Below, piece after piece: positions 18,342-26,433 of a stretch of 64,000 nucleotides of DNA; position 1 is the stretch's first letter, and each line of letters opens with the position of its first letter. This stretch comes from JBBQYD01 sp942493075 (GTDB taxonomy: Bacteria; Verrucomicrobiota; Verrucomicrobiia; Limisphaerales; UBA8199): positions 5,332,001-5,396,000 of the forward strand of contig OW818681.1 of NCBI GenBank assembly GCA_942493075.1, in the 5' to 3' direction. The notes beneath the pieces are model-generated. The model saw only the letters and a program-made list of their open reading frames with translations, searched no databases and was not told where the DNA came from. The position numbers and the translations under genes are program-made.

Positions 18342-19253
18342 ATGGAACTGCGCCACTTACGCTATTTCATTGCCGCCGCTGAAACGGAAAACGTTTCCCG
18401 CGCGGCTCTGTTGCTTCATCTCTCGCAGCCGGCGCTCAGCCGCCAAATCCACGACCTGGAGGATGAACTGGGAGTTGCACTTTTTGAACGCAGCGCAAAA
18501 TCCGTGCGGCTTACAGCGGCTGGGCGCACATTTCTGAATGAGGCCAAAGCAGTTATCGAACGCGCCCATCAGGCCATAACCGCAGCGCGGAAGGCTGCTG
18601 AAAGCCCCGGAGGTGAACTTCATATCGGTTATGCGCCGTCACCGACTGTTCGGATTCTGCCTGCTGCGATGCGCGCGTTCCAGGATGCAGCCGCAGACAC
18701 TCGGGTGAGGCTGCACGATCTTTCTACCGAAGAAATGCTATCGGGTCTGCGCGATGGCAGCCTGCAACTGGCGTTCCTGGTGAAGCCGAGCCGCGCGATG
18801 CTGCGCGGCATTCAATTCGAGGAACTCGCGAGGGATCGGATGCACCTGGTAGTGGCCCCCGGGCATACCTGCGGCCGGATGCGGGAGGTCCGGATTGACC
18901 AGGTAATCTCTCAACCCTTGCTGGTCTTCAGCCGCAAGGATTATCCGGAGTATCACGAATACCTGGACCGAATGTTTCGCGGCACCAAGGGGCAGCCGCG
19001 GATCATCGGGGAGCACGACGGCGCCGCGAGTTTGTTGGCAGCCATTGAGTCCGGGGCGGGCGTCGCCATTTTGCCGGAGAGCTTCGCCTGCTCAGCCGGA
19101 AACCGGGTTAAACTCGTGCCGCTCCAAGCTTCGGCGGAACCCATAATTGTTGGCGCCGCCTGGGTGGAGAAGCAACTGAGCTCCGTCGGGAGGATGTTCC
19201 TTGAGCTGGCGCGGAAAACAAAGGCTGATGGAGAAGTGATGCGTGATGCGTGA
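18342..19253 (+). CDS. LysR-family transcriptional regulator
   Basis: The 303-residue protein has the standard N-terminal winged helix-turn-helix (MELRHLRYFIAAAETENVSR, then LSQPALSRQIHDLEDELG) and a C-terminal periplasmic-binding-like effector domain beginning at LHIGYAPSPTVRILP. The start at 18342 gives the canonical MELRHLRYF opening; an ATG four codons earlier is possible. LysR proteins usually control a divergent gene and themselves, so the likely target is the small membrane protein plus yceI at 17781-18044 and 17170-17784. The ligand is unknown; sequences of this shape often respond to aromatic or chlorinated compounds, but nothing here shows that. Confidence 0.92.
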   Translation: MELRHLRYFIAAAETENVSRAALLLHLSQPALSRQIHDLEDELGVALFERSAKSVRLTAAGRTFLNEAKAVIERAHQAITAARKAAESPGGELHIGYAPSPTVRILPAAMRAFQDAAADTRVRLHDLSTEEMLSGLRDGSLQLAFLVKPSRAMLRGIQFEELARDRMHLVVAPGHTCGRMREVRIDQVISQPLLVFSRKDYPEYHEYLDRMFRGTKGQPRIIGEHDGAASLLAAIESGAGVAILPESFACSAGNRVKLVPLQASAEPIIVGAAWVEKQLSSVGRMFLELARKTKADGEVMRDA

Positions 19254-19885
19254 CCCGTAAAACGCGAACAGGGTTTGGATGGAGGACAGCGGATGAGGCA
19301 GGCAAACTGACTCGTTGCGTCGGATAATCCGTAATGCGGAATGCGTAAGGGAAAGAAAGCGCAAAGCGCGAATTCGGGACAACATACATGCCTGGCATTA
19401 ACGAAGTCTGAGTTCCGCATTCGAAAGCGTCGCAGGTTTCCTTTTGACGCCTTCGCTTGCGATAGAAACGCCCGAACACCAGGCGATGGGCGTGGCAATT
19501 CCGTACTGTTGGTAACCTCCAGGCCTAAAATAGAAGAGGTCCTGGTGGTTCTGACTTGCGCCGCAAAGGCGCAAGTCAGAACCACCAGGAATGACATCAA
19601 ATAGAACGCGCGGTTACCAACAGTACGGATTCCGATTCGGTGGCATCCCTGGATTTGATTCGCAGCACCCCGCAAGAGAGCTCAAAGGTCCTCTGAAACT
19701 GACAAATTCAAGTCAGGCCTTGTCCAGCGTCAGGAACTCGGCGGCATTGGCAATGCCGCCCTACCCAAAAGTGCGCCGCCATAGAATGGCCCCAACTTCT
19801 TATTCTTGGCTTTTCTACCCCCGTCGTGTCCTTTCTGATCCGCGTCATTCGTCGTAATCATGAACGACTAAACAAAAGGTTATCT
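19254..19885. other. 632-base intergenic stretch with palindromes, no gene recognised
   Basis: Several short open frames occur here on both strands, but none has a ribosome-binding site or a recognisable family. The stretch holds a nested palindrome (19500-19629, listed separately) and a second hairpin with 9-bp arms at 19740-19748 and 19752-19760 (GGCGGCATT / AATGCCGCC). Confidence 0.6.
19500..19629. repeat. Nested palindrome: 18-bp outer arms around a 23-bp hairpin
   Basis: The inner arms 19540-19562 and 19568-19590 are perfectly complementary over 23 bases with a 5-base loop (GCAAA). The outer arms 19500-19517 and 19612-19629 are perfectly complementary over 18 bases. The spacers between inner and outer arms (22 and 21 bases) are not complementary, although both contain AAATAGAA or a close variant in the same orientation. 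About 130 bases in total with no coding capacity, so it resembles a small non-autonomous mobile or REP-type element. Confidence 0.75.
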
Positions 19886-20407
19886 ATGATTACACGAACA
19901 GCTATGTTATGCGGGCTCCTTCTCGCCGCTACGTTGGCGGCTCAGGCGGAGTTTCCGGGTGCGACAAAACCCGTCACCAAAGAGTTCGAAAAGCTGAAAA
20001 CGCTGGTTGGCACCTGGAAAGGCAAGGTCGATATGGGCGAAGGTCCGGTGGATATGACAGTCCAGTATCGTCTGATTGCCGGAGGCACGGTGCTGGAGTC
20101 GCGAGAGTTTCCCGGCACTCCTCAGGAGATGGTGACGATGTACTACGAACAGGACGGCAAAGTTGCGCTCACTCATTATTGCGTGCTGGGGAACCGTCCG
20201 GCGATGAAACTGAAATCCTCTGATGGCAAAACCCTGGCATTCGATTTCGACGAAAGCTGTGGGATCGACTCCAAAAAACAATCGCACATGCATGCATTGA
20301 CGATTGAGTTCGACGATTCGAACACGATCACGACCAAGTGCAAGGCCATCATGGATGGAAAGGCGATGGAGGAACATTCGACCACCTTTAAGCGGGTCAA
20401 AACCTAA
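19886..20407 (+). CDS. Secreted DUF1579/lipocalin-like protein
   Basis: The 173-residue protein starts at the ATG at 19886 with an AAAAGG Shine-Dalgarno 6 bases upstream. A signal peptide (LLLAATLAAQA-EF) is followed by a single small beta-barrel domain with LKTLVGTWKGKVDMGEG near the start, GGTVLESREFPGTP and MVTMYYEQDGKVALTHYC. These features match the DUF1579 group and related fatty-acid-binding-like folds. A ligand-binding role outside the inner membrane is plausible, but the ligand is not known. It is followed 49 bases later by the DUF2293 gene. Confidence 0.7.
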   Translation: MITRTAMLCGLLLAATLAAQAEFPGATKPVTKEFEKLKTLVGTWKGKVDMGEGPVDMTVQYRLIAGGTVLESREFPGTPQEMVTMYYEQDGKVALTHYCVLGNRPAMKLKSSDGKTLAFDFDESCGIDSKKQSHMHALTIEFDDSNTITTKCKAIMDGKAMEEHSTTFKRVKT

Positions 20408-20456
20408 GAATTGCCATTGGCGGCCGGTTTGGCATTTTACTGTCGAACTGGTCGCC

Positions 20457-21530
20457 ATGAATCAATCGCAACCTTCCAAACTCCAGGAAAGAGTCATTCA
20501 AGCTGCTGAAGCCGTTCTCAAATCCGACGGCAGCGTCGGACCTTTGGAGTTGATCCAGGCGCTTGGCTTTCTGCCAACTCCGCACGTGGAAGCCTGGCGC
20601 AAAGGTTTGCCAGACTTCTCCTCGTTGCAAAAATACATGCAGGTGGGCGAAGCCAAGCTGGAGAAGTGCTTGGAGTTTTTTGAGGCTTGGGTCAAGGAGC
20701 GCAGACTTGTGCCCGTGCAGGCAACATACCAACGGCGTACGCACGATGGAGTTAAGGAACTCACCATCACTGCGGAAGGGAACCCCGGACTCGAGAGGTT
20801 CTATCGCACCCACTTTGCGCCTGGAGATTTGCCGGCCAGCAAAGTCACTCGTCTCACAGCCAAGCTAAACCGAGTGCCTGATCTGGTTGTTTTCGAAACC
20901 GTGAGCGAGACTGCGAAGTGCAACGAATGCTCCCAGGATTTACCAAAAGGGAGCTATCTGTTTCGCGAGGAGGGCGAATCGCTGTGCCTCGCTTGTGCAG
21001 ACCTCGATTACCTGGTTTTCCTTCCAGCCGGAGATACCGCACTGACGCGCCGTGCAAAGAAACACAGTCCGTTGTCAGCCGTCGTAGTCCGATTCAATCG
21101 CCGACGAAACCGTTATGACCGGCAGGGATTGCTTGTGTCTGACAACGCTCTGGCGAGAGCCGAGGCCGAATGCACAGCCGACGCGCCAGAACGGGCTGAA
21201 GCACGCGCTCGCGCCGCAGTGGCGCGTGTGGGGCAGGACTCGCAGTTTATCGAAGCATTAACCGCAGCGATCCGGATCCAATATCCAGGTTGTCCGGAAG
21301 CTGAGGCTAAAGAGATAGCGGAGCACGCCGGGTTGCGCGGCAGCGGGCGAGTCGGTCGCTCGGCTGCTGGAAGGGAACTCGATCCTGCTGCGGTGGACCT
21401 TGCCGTCATCGCCCATATCAGGCACGTGCACACTCCATATGACACGTTGCTCATGAAAGGTGTCGAGCGCATGGCGGCTCGTCAGCAAGTGCGGGATAAG
21501 ATCGATGGGGTAATCCAGAAATGGCGTTAA
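20457..21530 (+). CDS. DUF2293 domain protein
   Basis: The protein has 357 residues from the ATG at 20457. The C-terminal 100 residues match DUF2293: IQYPGCPEAEAKEIAEHAG, SGRVGRSAAGRELDPAAVDL and AVIAHIRHVHTPYDTLLMKG. A zinc-ribbon-like CNECSQDLPKGSYLF ... LCLACADLDY sits in the middle (about residues 155-180). The N-terminal 100 residues look helical and have no motif I know. The family is widespread, sometimes beside nucleic-acid genes, with no established function. The earlier in-frame start (20304) overlaps the previous gene and is not supported. Confidence 0.8.
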   Translation: MNQSQPSKLQERVIQAAEAVLKSDGSVGPLELIQALGFLPTPHVEAWRKGLPDFSSLQKYMQVGEAKLEKCLEFFEAWVKERRLVPVQATYQRRTHDGVKELTITAEGNPGLERFYRTHFAPGDLPASKVTRLTAKLNRVPDLVVFETVSETAKCNECSQDLPKGSYLFREEGESLCLACADLDYLVFLPAGDTALTRRAKKHSPLSAVVVRFNRRRNRYDRQGLLVSDNALARAEAECTADAPERAEARARAAVARVGQDSQFIEALTAAIRIQYPGCPEAEAKEIAEHAGLRGSGRVGRSAAGRELDPAAVDLAVIAHIRHVHTPYDTLLMKGVERMAARQQVRDKIDGVIQKWR

Positions 21531-21748
21531 CGGTCGCGGTCGCCACCTCAGATCAGATGCTTGACCAATCTGGATTTTCATTTGTGCTCATCTGATCCAT
21601 CTGCGGATAAACTCAAAGCGGAATCGTCCACAGATGACGCAGATCCTCGCAGATACTGCCGGAGCAGGCTGAAGCGGCGGCTTTGCCACTTTGTCAATTG
21701 TCTGCGGTCAATCCCCTGCCCCACCCCTTCGAATTGTCACTGGTCTTC

Positions 21749-23545
21749 TCACCTCCACAGCCTCTGGATGCACCGGAGCAAAACGACCCCGCTGATCACA
21801 AATACCGCCAGCAGCGCCAACGCCATGCCCGTTCGCCCGTAAAGAAGGTTTCCAACGGCAAAAAGCGCCGACCAAATCGTGACGCATCCCGCCGACCACC
21901 CGAGCAACCCAGCCGGAATGCTCTCGCCGGTCGCCGCGTCTGCTTCACTGATTCCCGCAGCTTGGCGAATCGTGTTCCATCCCGGCCCGTACGGGCGCAC
22001 CTTGCGATAGAACGCGATCAAAACCTCCCGATCAGTTTGTGGTCCCAGAAAGGCCGTTGCCACCCAGCACACTGTGGTGACAGCAATGGTCAGCAACAAC
22101 GCATGATGGGAAGGGATGCCGTGCCCTGTCTTATGCAGGATGATCAGAACCACAGAAACGGCAAACGAACTGATCATGGCAACCACCTCGCACCATGCGG
22201 TGATCCGCCACCAGAACCAGCGCAGCAGGTAAAGCAGCCCGGTTCCCGCACCCACTTGCAAAATGATGTCAAAGGCGTCCTTGGCGGAATCGAGGAAATA
22301 GACAAGACCGCTGGCACACACGAAAAGTAACACCGTCGCCCAGCGTCCCATCTTCACATAATGCTCTTCGGACGCGGAAGGCCTTACGAAGCGCCGGTAA
22401 AAATCATGTATCAGGTATGAGGAACCCCAGTTCAAATGGGTCAGAATCGTGGAAGAGTTCGCAGCAATTAACCCGCCGACCATTAATCCCACGAAACCGA
22501 CGGGCAGGAATTTCAACATGGCCGGATAAGCGATATCGTGATTCAACAGTTTGGGGTCCATGTTAGGAAAAGCCTTTTGGATGTCAGAAAGCTGCGGATA
22601 AACGATGATCGAGCAGAGGCCCACGAGTATCCATGGCCACGGGCGCAGCACGTAATGGGCGATGTTGAAGAAGAGCACCGCGCCGAGGGCATCTTTCTCG
22701 GATTTCGACGCCAGCATCCGTTGAGCGATGTAGCTGCCACCGCCCGGTTCCGCGCCCGGATACCACGTCGCCCACCATTGGACCGCGATGGGCATAATAA
22801 AGACCGCCAGCGCCAAATCCCAATTGCTGCTGAAATCAGGCAGGATGTTGAGGTAGTTCAAGGTGGTACCATCCGGTCCCGTGGCAGGGGCCGATAGTTT
22901 CTGGACCATCACATCCAACCCACCCACATGCTTAACAGCAAAGTAGGCTGCCGCAATGACCGCAGTCATCTTGATAACGAATTGGATCATGTCGATGACC
23001 AGGACTCCCCAAAGCCCCGAATGTGCAGCAAAGGCAACATTGAGCACCCCGCACAGAAGAAGGGTCTGCCACATTGGCAAACCGAATAGAATGTTGGCGA
23101 TCTTGCAAGCGGCCAGGCTTACGGACGCCATGATCACACAGTTAAAGAGAAATCCTAAATAGATGGAACGGAACCCGCGCACCACCATCGCCGCCTTTCC
23201 GGAGTAACGGATCTCGTAAAACTCCAGATCCGTCATGACTTCCGAACGGCGCCACAAGCGCGCATAGAAGAATACTGTCGCCACCCCTGTGAGTGTGAAG
23301 GCCCACCAGCACCAGTTCCCTGCCACGCCCTGGCGCCGCACGATGTCAGTGACCAGGTTTGGAGTGTCGCTGCTAAAGGTGGTTGCCACCATGGACAAAC
23401 CGGCCAGCCACCACGGCACGGAACGACCAGAAGCGAAGAACTCCGTGGTATTCTTAGCGGCGCGTTTGCCAAAAAAGAGCGCTGGCAAAAAGCAAATCGC
23501 CAGGCTGGCTAAGACAATGATCCAATCAATGAATTGCAGGCGCAT
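21749..23545 (-). CDS. Sodium:solute symporter family protein
   Basis: The 598-residue protein has about 13-14 membrane helices. It carries sodium-symporter signatures such as FFASGRSVPWWLAGLSMVAT in helix 1-2, WYPGAEPGGGSYIAQRMLAS and GGLIAANSSTILTHLNWGSS near the sodium-binding helix. Members of the SSS family move sugars, amino acids or carboxylates with sodium. The variant here resembles large SSS proteins common in Verrucomicrobia and Planctomycetes that accompany sugar catabolism, but no catabolic gene is adjacent. The substrate is unknown. It is transcribed alone; the next gene on its upstream side is nearly 1 kb away. Confidence 0.9.
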   Translation of the reverse strand: MRLQFIDWIIVLASLAICFLPALFFGKRAAKNTTEFFASGRSVPWWLAGLSMVATTFSSDTPNLVTDIVRRQGVAGNWCWWAFTLTGVATVFFYARLWRRSEVMTDLEFYEIRYSGKAAMVVRGFRSIYLGFLFNCVIMASVSLAACKIANILFGLPMWQTLLLCGVLNVAFAAHSGLWGVLVIDMIQFVIKMTAVIAAAYFAVKHVGGLDVMVQKLSAPATGPDGTTLNYLNILPDFSSNWDLALAVFIMPIAVQWWATWYPGAEPGGGSYIAQRMLASKSEKDALGAVLFFNIAHYVLRPWPWILVGLCSIIVYPQLSDIQKAFPNMDPKLLNHDIAYPAMLKFLPVGFVGLMVGGLIAANSSTILTHLNWGSSYLIHDFYRRFVRPSASEEHYVKMGRWATVLLFVCASGLVYFLDSAKDAFDIILQVGAGTGLLYLLRWFWWRITAWCEVVAMISSFAVSVVLIILHKTGHGIPSHHALLLTIAVTTVCWVATAFLGPQTDREVLIAFYRKVRPYGPGWNTIRQAAGISEADAATGESIPAGLLGWSAGCVTIWSALFAVGNLLYGRTGMALALLAVFVISGVVLLRCIQRLWR

Positions 23546-23905
23546 AGGAAAAGCCGTTTAACGGCAGCAGGGATCATGGAAAAGGCAGGGATCAGGCACA
23601 AGTAATTTTACTTGTCGTTTCCAAGCTGGGGTATGATTAGAAGTGGGTGAGGCTCGGTTAGCCAAATTGCCTTTCGTCAGGGCCTGGAACACAGAACTTC
23701 GGCGACTGACGCCTTCGCGAGAGCCAACCAGTGGGATACTGGACATCTTCTGAGCGATCTGCGGAAGTTTCAACATTCATCCGCGGATCGCCTCGCTCTG
23801 TCCCAGCGGGACAGGTGATAAAAGCCCAATGCTTCAGCTTGCTTCAGCTTTGGGTGGCAGGTGTTCAATATTAACCAAGTTCCGAAGGAACGGCTGTGTG
23901 TGGCC

Positions 23906-24087
23906 ATGTCCTGCGTGAGCTCATACTCCCATTGTGTCTTCAGCACAAAGGATCGAGAGCGCCTGATCACTCACGAATTGATTGGGAACCAGGAGGAGCA
24001 CCCTCGGAAGATGACTTGCAGGAAGAACTCCTGGCGCTGCTGGAAAAGGACCGGATCGAATATGATCCGAAGTACTTGTGGGAGTGA
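23906..24087 (+). pseudogene. Remnant of REP-associated tyrosine transposase
   Basis: The first 25 codons (including SSYSHCVFSTKDRERLITHE) match the N-terminus of Y1-type IS200-like transposases. After a jump they pass directly to IGNQEEHPRKMT, which belongs near the C-terminus. A one-base loss then shifts the frame, and the usual ending DLQEELLALLEKDRIEYDPK plus YLWE and stop is read in the next frame. The whole middle, including the HUH metal site and the catalytic tyrosine, is missing. So this is an internal deletion plus a frameshift, and it cannot encode an active enzyme. Family assignment rests on my knowledge of these termini. Confidence 0.75.
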
Positions 24088-24133
24088 CAGATCAACCGTC
24101 CCTTGCGGGACTCTTGGGCTTTTATGTCAACCA

Positions 24134-24153
24134 CCCAATGCTGAAGCATTGGG
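24134..24153. repeat. 20-base palindrome (REP-like) beside transposase remnant
   Basis: CCCAATGCT / AGCATTGGG form a perfect 9-bp stem with a 2-base centre. The overlapping stretch 24140-24155 is the exact reverse complement of 23823-23838 on the other side of the remnant. This arrangement fits the REP palindromes that flank and are mobilised by REP-associated transposases. Confidence 0.6.
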
Positions 24154-24510
24154 CTATTCTCAATAGTCCCTGCCCGGGACAAATGAAGCACCGAAGGGGT
24201 CACATTCTATAGGGGGAAGGGACAGACCGAACGGCTTGTTGGTGCTAATGTATGAAAATCAGAAGGTCAATTTCGCTCTCAGAGAACCATACCGAACCAT
24301 ACCGAACCTGCTCGAATCTGCAACTTGACCAGAGGTCCCCACTTCGTTCCGACCTCCGGCTTACTGGCAACCCTTCTGGTTGCCCGGGTGGTGAGCCAGC
24401 CCTTGCGTTATCCATTCATCCATTCCCGTGGACATTATCACGGGGTCGATCCATGCTCGTGTCACCCGAGTACCCCGGGTTGCCCCGGGGGCGCTCGCAT
24501 TTTACAACCT

Positions 24511-25314
24511 ATGATTCGTCTGCTCGCATTGGATCTCGACCAAACATTGTTCGGCAATGACTTGATCATGTCTCCGCGCGTGCAACGCGCAATCGCTGGA
24601 GCCCAGGCCAAGGGCACCCAGGTGACAATCGTCACTGGGCGGGAGGCCTATGCCGCGTCGCGTGTAGCCCGCGATCTGAAGATCACCGCTCCGATCGTTT
24701 GTGCACAGGGTGCTTGCATTTTCGATTACGTGAACAATCAGGTGCTGCATGAGGAGCGGCTGCCGCTGGACCTTCTGCCAAAAATCCTCGCACTGGTGGA
24801 GCGAGAAGGGTGGGATGTTCACCTGGAGACCTTTGACAAACTGTTCTTCCCACCTAAATCGACGCATTCACCGGCCTTTTTCGAACTGCTCAGGTATTCC
24901 AATTGGGTCAGGGTCGGCGATTTGTTGTCGGATCTTCCGGAGCCACCCCTGAAGTTCATTATCACGGTCGAGCGCACGGAAGATCGCACTAAAGTGGTGG
25001 AGACAATTGATCGTGAACTCGGAGGCGCAGTGAATGCGGTGCCCTCTCATCCGCATCTGGTTGAAGGTGTACCTGCTGGGGTGCACAAAGGCCACGGGCT
25101 CGCCTGGCTGGCTGCTCACTTGGGGGTGCCTCAGGCGGAGGTGATGGCCATTGGCGACAGTGAAGCTGATATTCCGATGATCCGCTGGGCTGGGGTTGGT
25201 GTAGCCATGGGCAACGCGACTGGAGACACGAAGGCATCGGCCGACTGGGTAGCGCCGACGCTGGAGGATGATGGGGCAGCGGTTGCGATTGAAAGGTACG
25301 TTGAGTTAGCGTGA
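24511..25314 (+). CDS. Cof-type HAD hydrolase
   Basis: The protein has 267 residues from the ATG at 24511. The HAD motif I is LALDLDQTLFG (nucleophile and acid DxD, with Gln in place of the usual Gly), motif II VTGRE, motif III lysine in HKGHGLAWLAAHLG, and motif IV GDSEADIPMI. The C2-type cap between about residues 85 and 190 places it in the Cof group, which dephosphorylates sugar phosphates and other small phosphates in the cytoplasm. An upstream in-frame ATG (24325) lies in repeat-like DNA and is unlikely. It has no close neighbours, so the substrate cannot be inferred. Confidence 0.88.
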   Translation: MIRLLALDLDQTLFGNDLIMSPRVQRAIAGAQAKGTQVTIVTGREAYAASRVARDLKITAPIVCAQGACIFDYVNNQVLHEERLPLDLLPKILALVEREGWDVHLETFDKLFFPPKSTHSPAFFELLRYSNWVRVGDLLSDLPEPPLKFIITVERTEDRTKVVETIDRELGGAVNAVPSHPHLVEGVPAGVHKGHGLAWLAAHLGVPQAEVMAIGDSEADIPMIRWAGVGVAMGNATGDTKASADWVAPTLEDDGAAVAIERYVELA

Positions 25315-25431
25315 GTTTGGGCTGGTGGACTTGCTTAAGCTGTTACAGGTGCTCCACATAGTGGCCTAACGCCCTAAGAGTTTTTCTTCAAGTTCAAGTT
25401 CCATACGAGGGTTCACGCAAACTACTGGAGG

Positions 25432-25471
25432 TGTAACATACCTGTAACATGCTGTGCACACGCATGTAACA
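25432..25471. promoter_or_regulatory. Three helically phased TGTAACA boxes
   Basis: TGTAACA occurs at 25432-25438, 25443-25449 and 25465-25471, with start-to-start spacings of 11 and 22 bases (one and two helical turns). An inverted copy, TGTTACA, lies at 25341-25347. All are in the 286-base gap before the prepilin-like gene at 25601. Such phasing suggests binding of a regulator as a multimer, but the factor is unknown. Confidence 0.45.
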
Positions 25472-25600
25472 AGGATCTGAAACCATCTCAGTCACGATGA
25501 AGGCCAAATCAAGTATCGCATAATTATGCGTGATAAAACTGTTGCGTCTCACGCGTTAACCCCTTACTATCCGTTCACAAAGCAAACCTAGCCCAGACTT

Positions 25601-26392
25601 ATGCGAAAACCTTGTTACGGGCCACTCTCTCGCAAGAGTGGCTTCACGCTCATCGAACTCCTAGTTGTCATTGCCATCATTGCCATTTTGGCGGCTATGC
25701 TTCTCCCGGCTCTCAGCAGAGCTAAAGCAAAAGCGCATGAGATCGCTTGTCTAAATGATCTAAAACAGATGGGTATCGGCACTATCCTGTACGCCAATGA
25801 CAATGAGGGGGATTACTGCGGAGCCACTTGGAATCCCATGTACACCAGGAGTGACATCAAATCGCCCTGGCAGAAGAACCGCCACGGAGTCGATGATGAT
25901 CTAAACTGGCTGTACCCCTATGTGAAGACGCTAAAAACCTACGTATGCCCTAGCACCAAAAACACAGTTGGCACCAACACCCTCACACTGGTGGTTGATG
26001 GGCAGTCCCGAACCTATCTGAAGGACCTGGCTGACAATGCCAGCAGCGTCAACACACCAGGCGCAAGTTATGAGGTTTACGGCACTCTGCCCCGCGGGCT
26101 TGGAAAGAAGACAGAAGCCTCAGTCAATTCGTTTTCCCTGCAAAACGTCCCAGGCATGCAAGGCATGAAGCCGGGCCCATCCCAGATTTTTATGATCAGC
26201 GAGGCCGACGACCTTGGGGTAGGCTCTCAGAGAGACCCAAACGATCATGAGAACTATCCGGACAAGATGGACAACCATGGAGAACGGGGAGCTAACATGA
26301 GTTTTCTGGATGGCCACGCACAGTTTATCCGCCAACAGCAATGGTTGCGCACTTGGAACATCGGTTCCGATGGCACCCGGACAAGTCCATGA
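25601..26392 (+). CDS. Prepilin-like secreted protein with DG-box C-terminus
   Basis: The 263-residue protein has a type IV prepilin N-terminus: short basic leader, cleavage after G14, then FTLIELLVVIAIIAILAAML with the conserved Glu at mature position 5. It ends with a HGERGANMSFLDGH box, a variant (ten instead of nine residues between His and Asp-Gly) of the H-X9-DG motif seen in the large paralogous families of Verrucomicrobia, Planctomycetes and Lentisphaerae. These proteins resemble type II secretion pseudopilins, but their job is unknown. The next gene, a 1,381-residue secreted protein, starts 41 bases downstream, so the two are likely co-transcribed up to the terminator at 30612. Confidence 0.9.
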   Translation: MRKPCYGPLSRKSGFTLIELLVVIAIIAILAAMLLPALSRAKAKAHEIACLNDLKQMGIGTILYANDNEGDYCGATWNPMYTRSDIKSPWQKNRHGVDDDLNWLYPYVKTLKTYVCPSTKNTVGTNTLTLVVDGQSRTYLKDLADNASSVNTPGASYEVYGTLPRGLGKKTEASVNSFSLQNVPGMQGMKPGPSQIFMISEADDLGVGSQRDPNDHENYPDKMDNHGERGANMSFLDGHAQFIRQQQWLRTWNIGSDGTRTSP

Positions 26393-26433
26393 CCCTGTAG
26401 AATTCCAATCAAAAATAAACCAAAGGAATAGCC

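Larger units (their letters stand above)
23546..24510. other. 965-base intergenic stretch with transposase remnant and palindromes
   Basis: No intact gene is seen. The centre holds a transposase remnant (23906-24087) bracketed by an inverted 16-base match: 23823-23838 and its reverse complement at 24140-24155. Near the right end lie a perfect hairpin (arms 24366-24372 and 24378-24384) and a tandem pair of ACCATACCGA around 24285-24305. Confidence 0.6.

Noticed and set aside
19591..19857. Possible small gene in the palindrome-rich gap
   Set aside because: It begins inside the nested palindrome, has no ribosome-binding site, and its product looks like translated repeat DNA.
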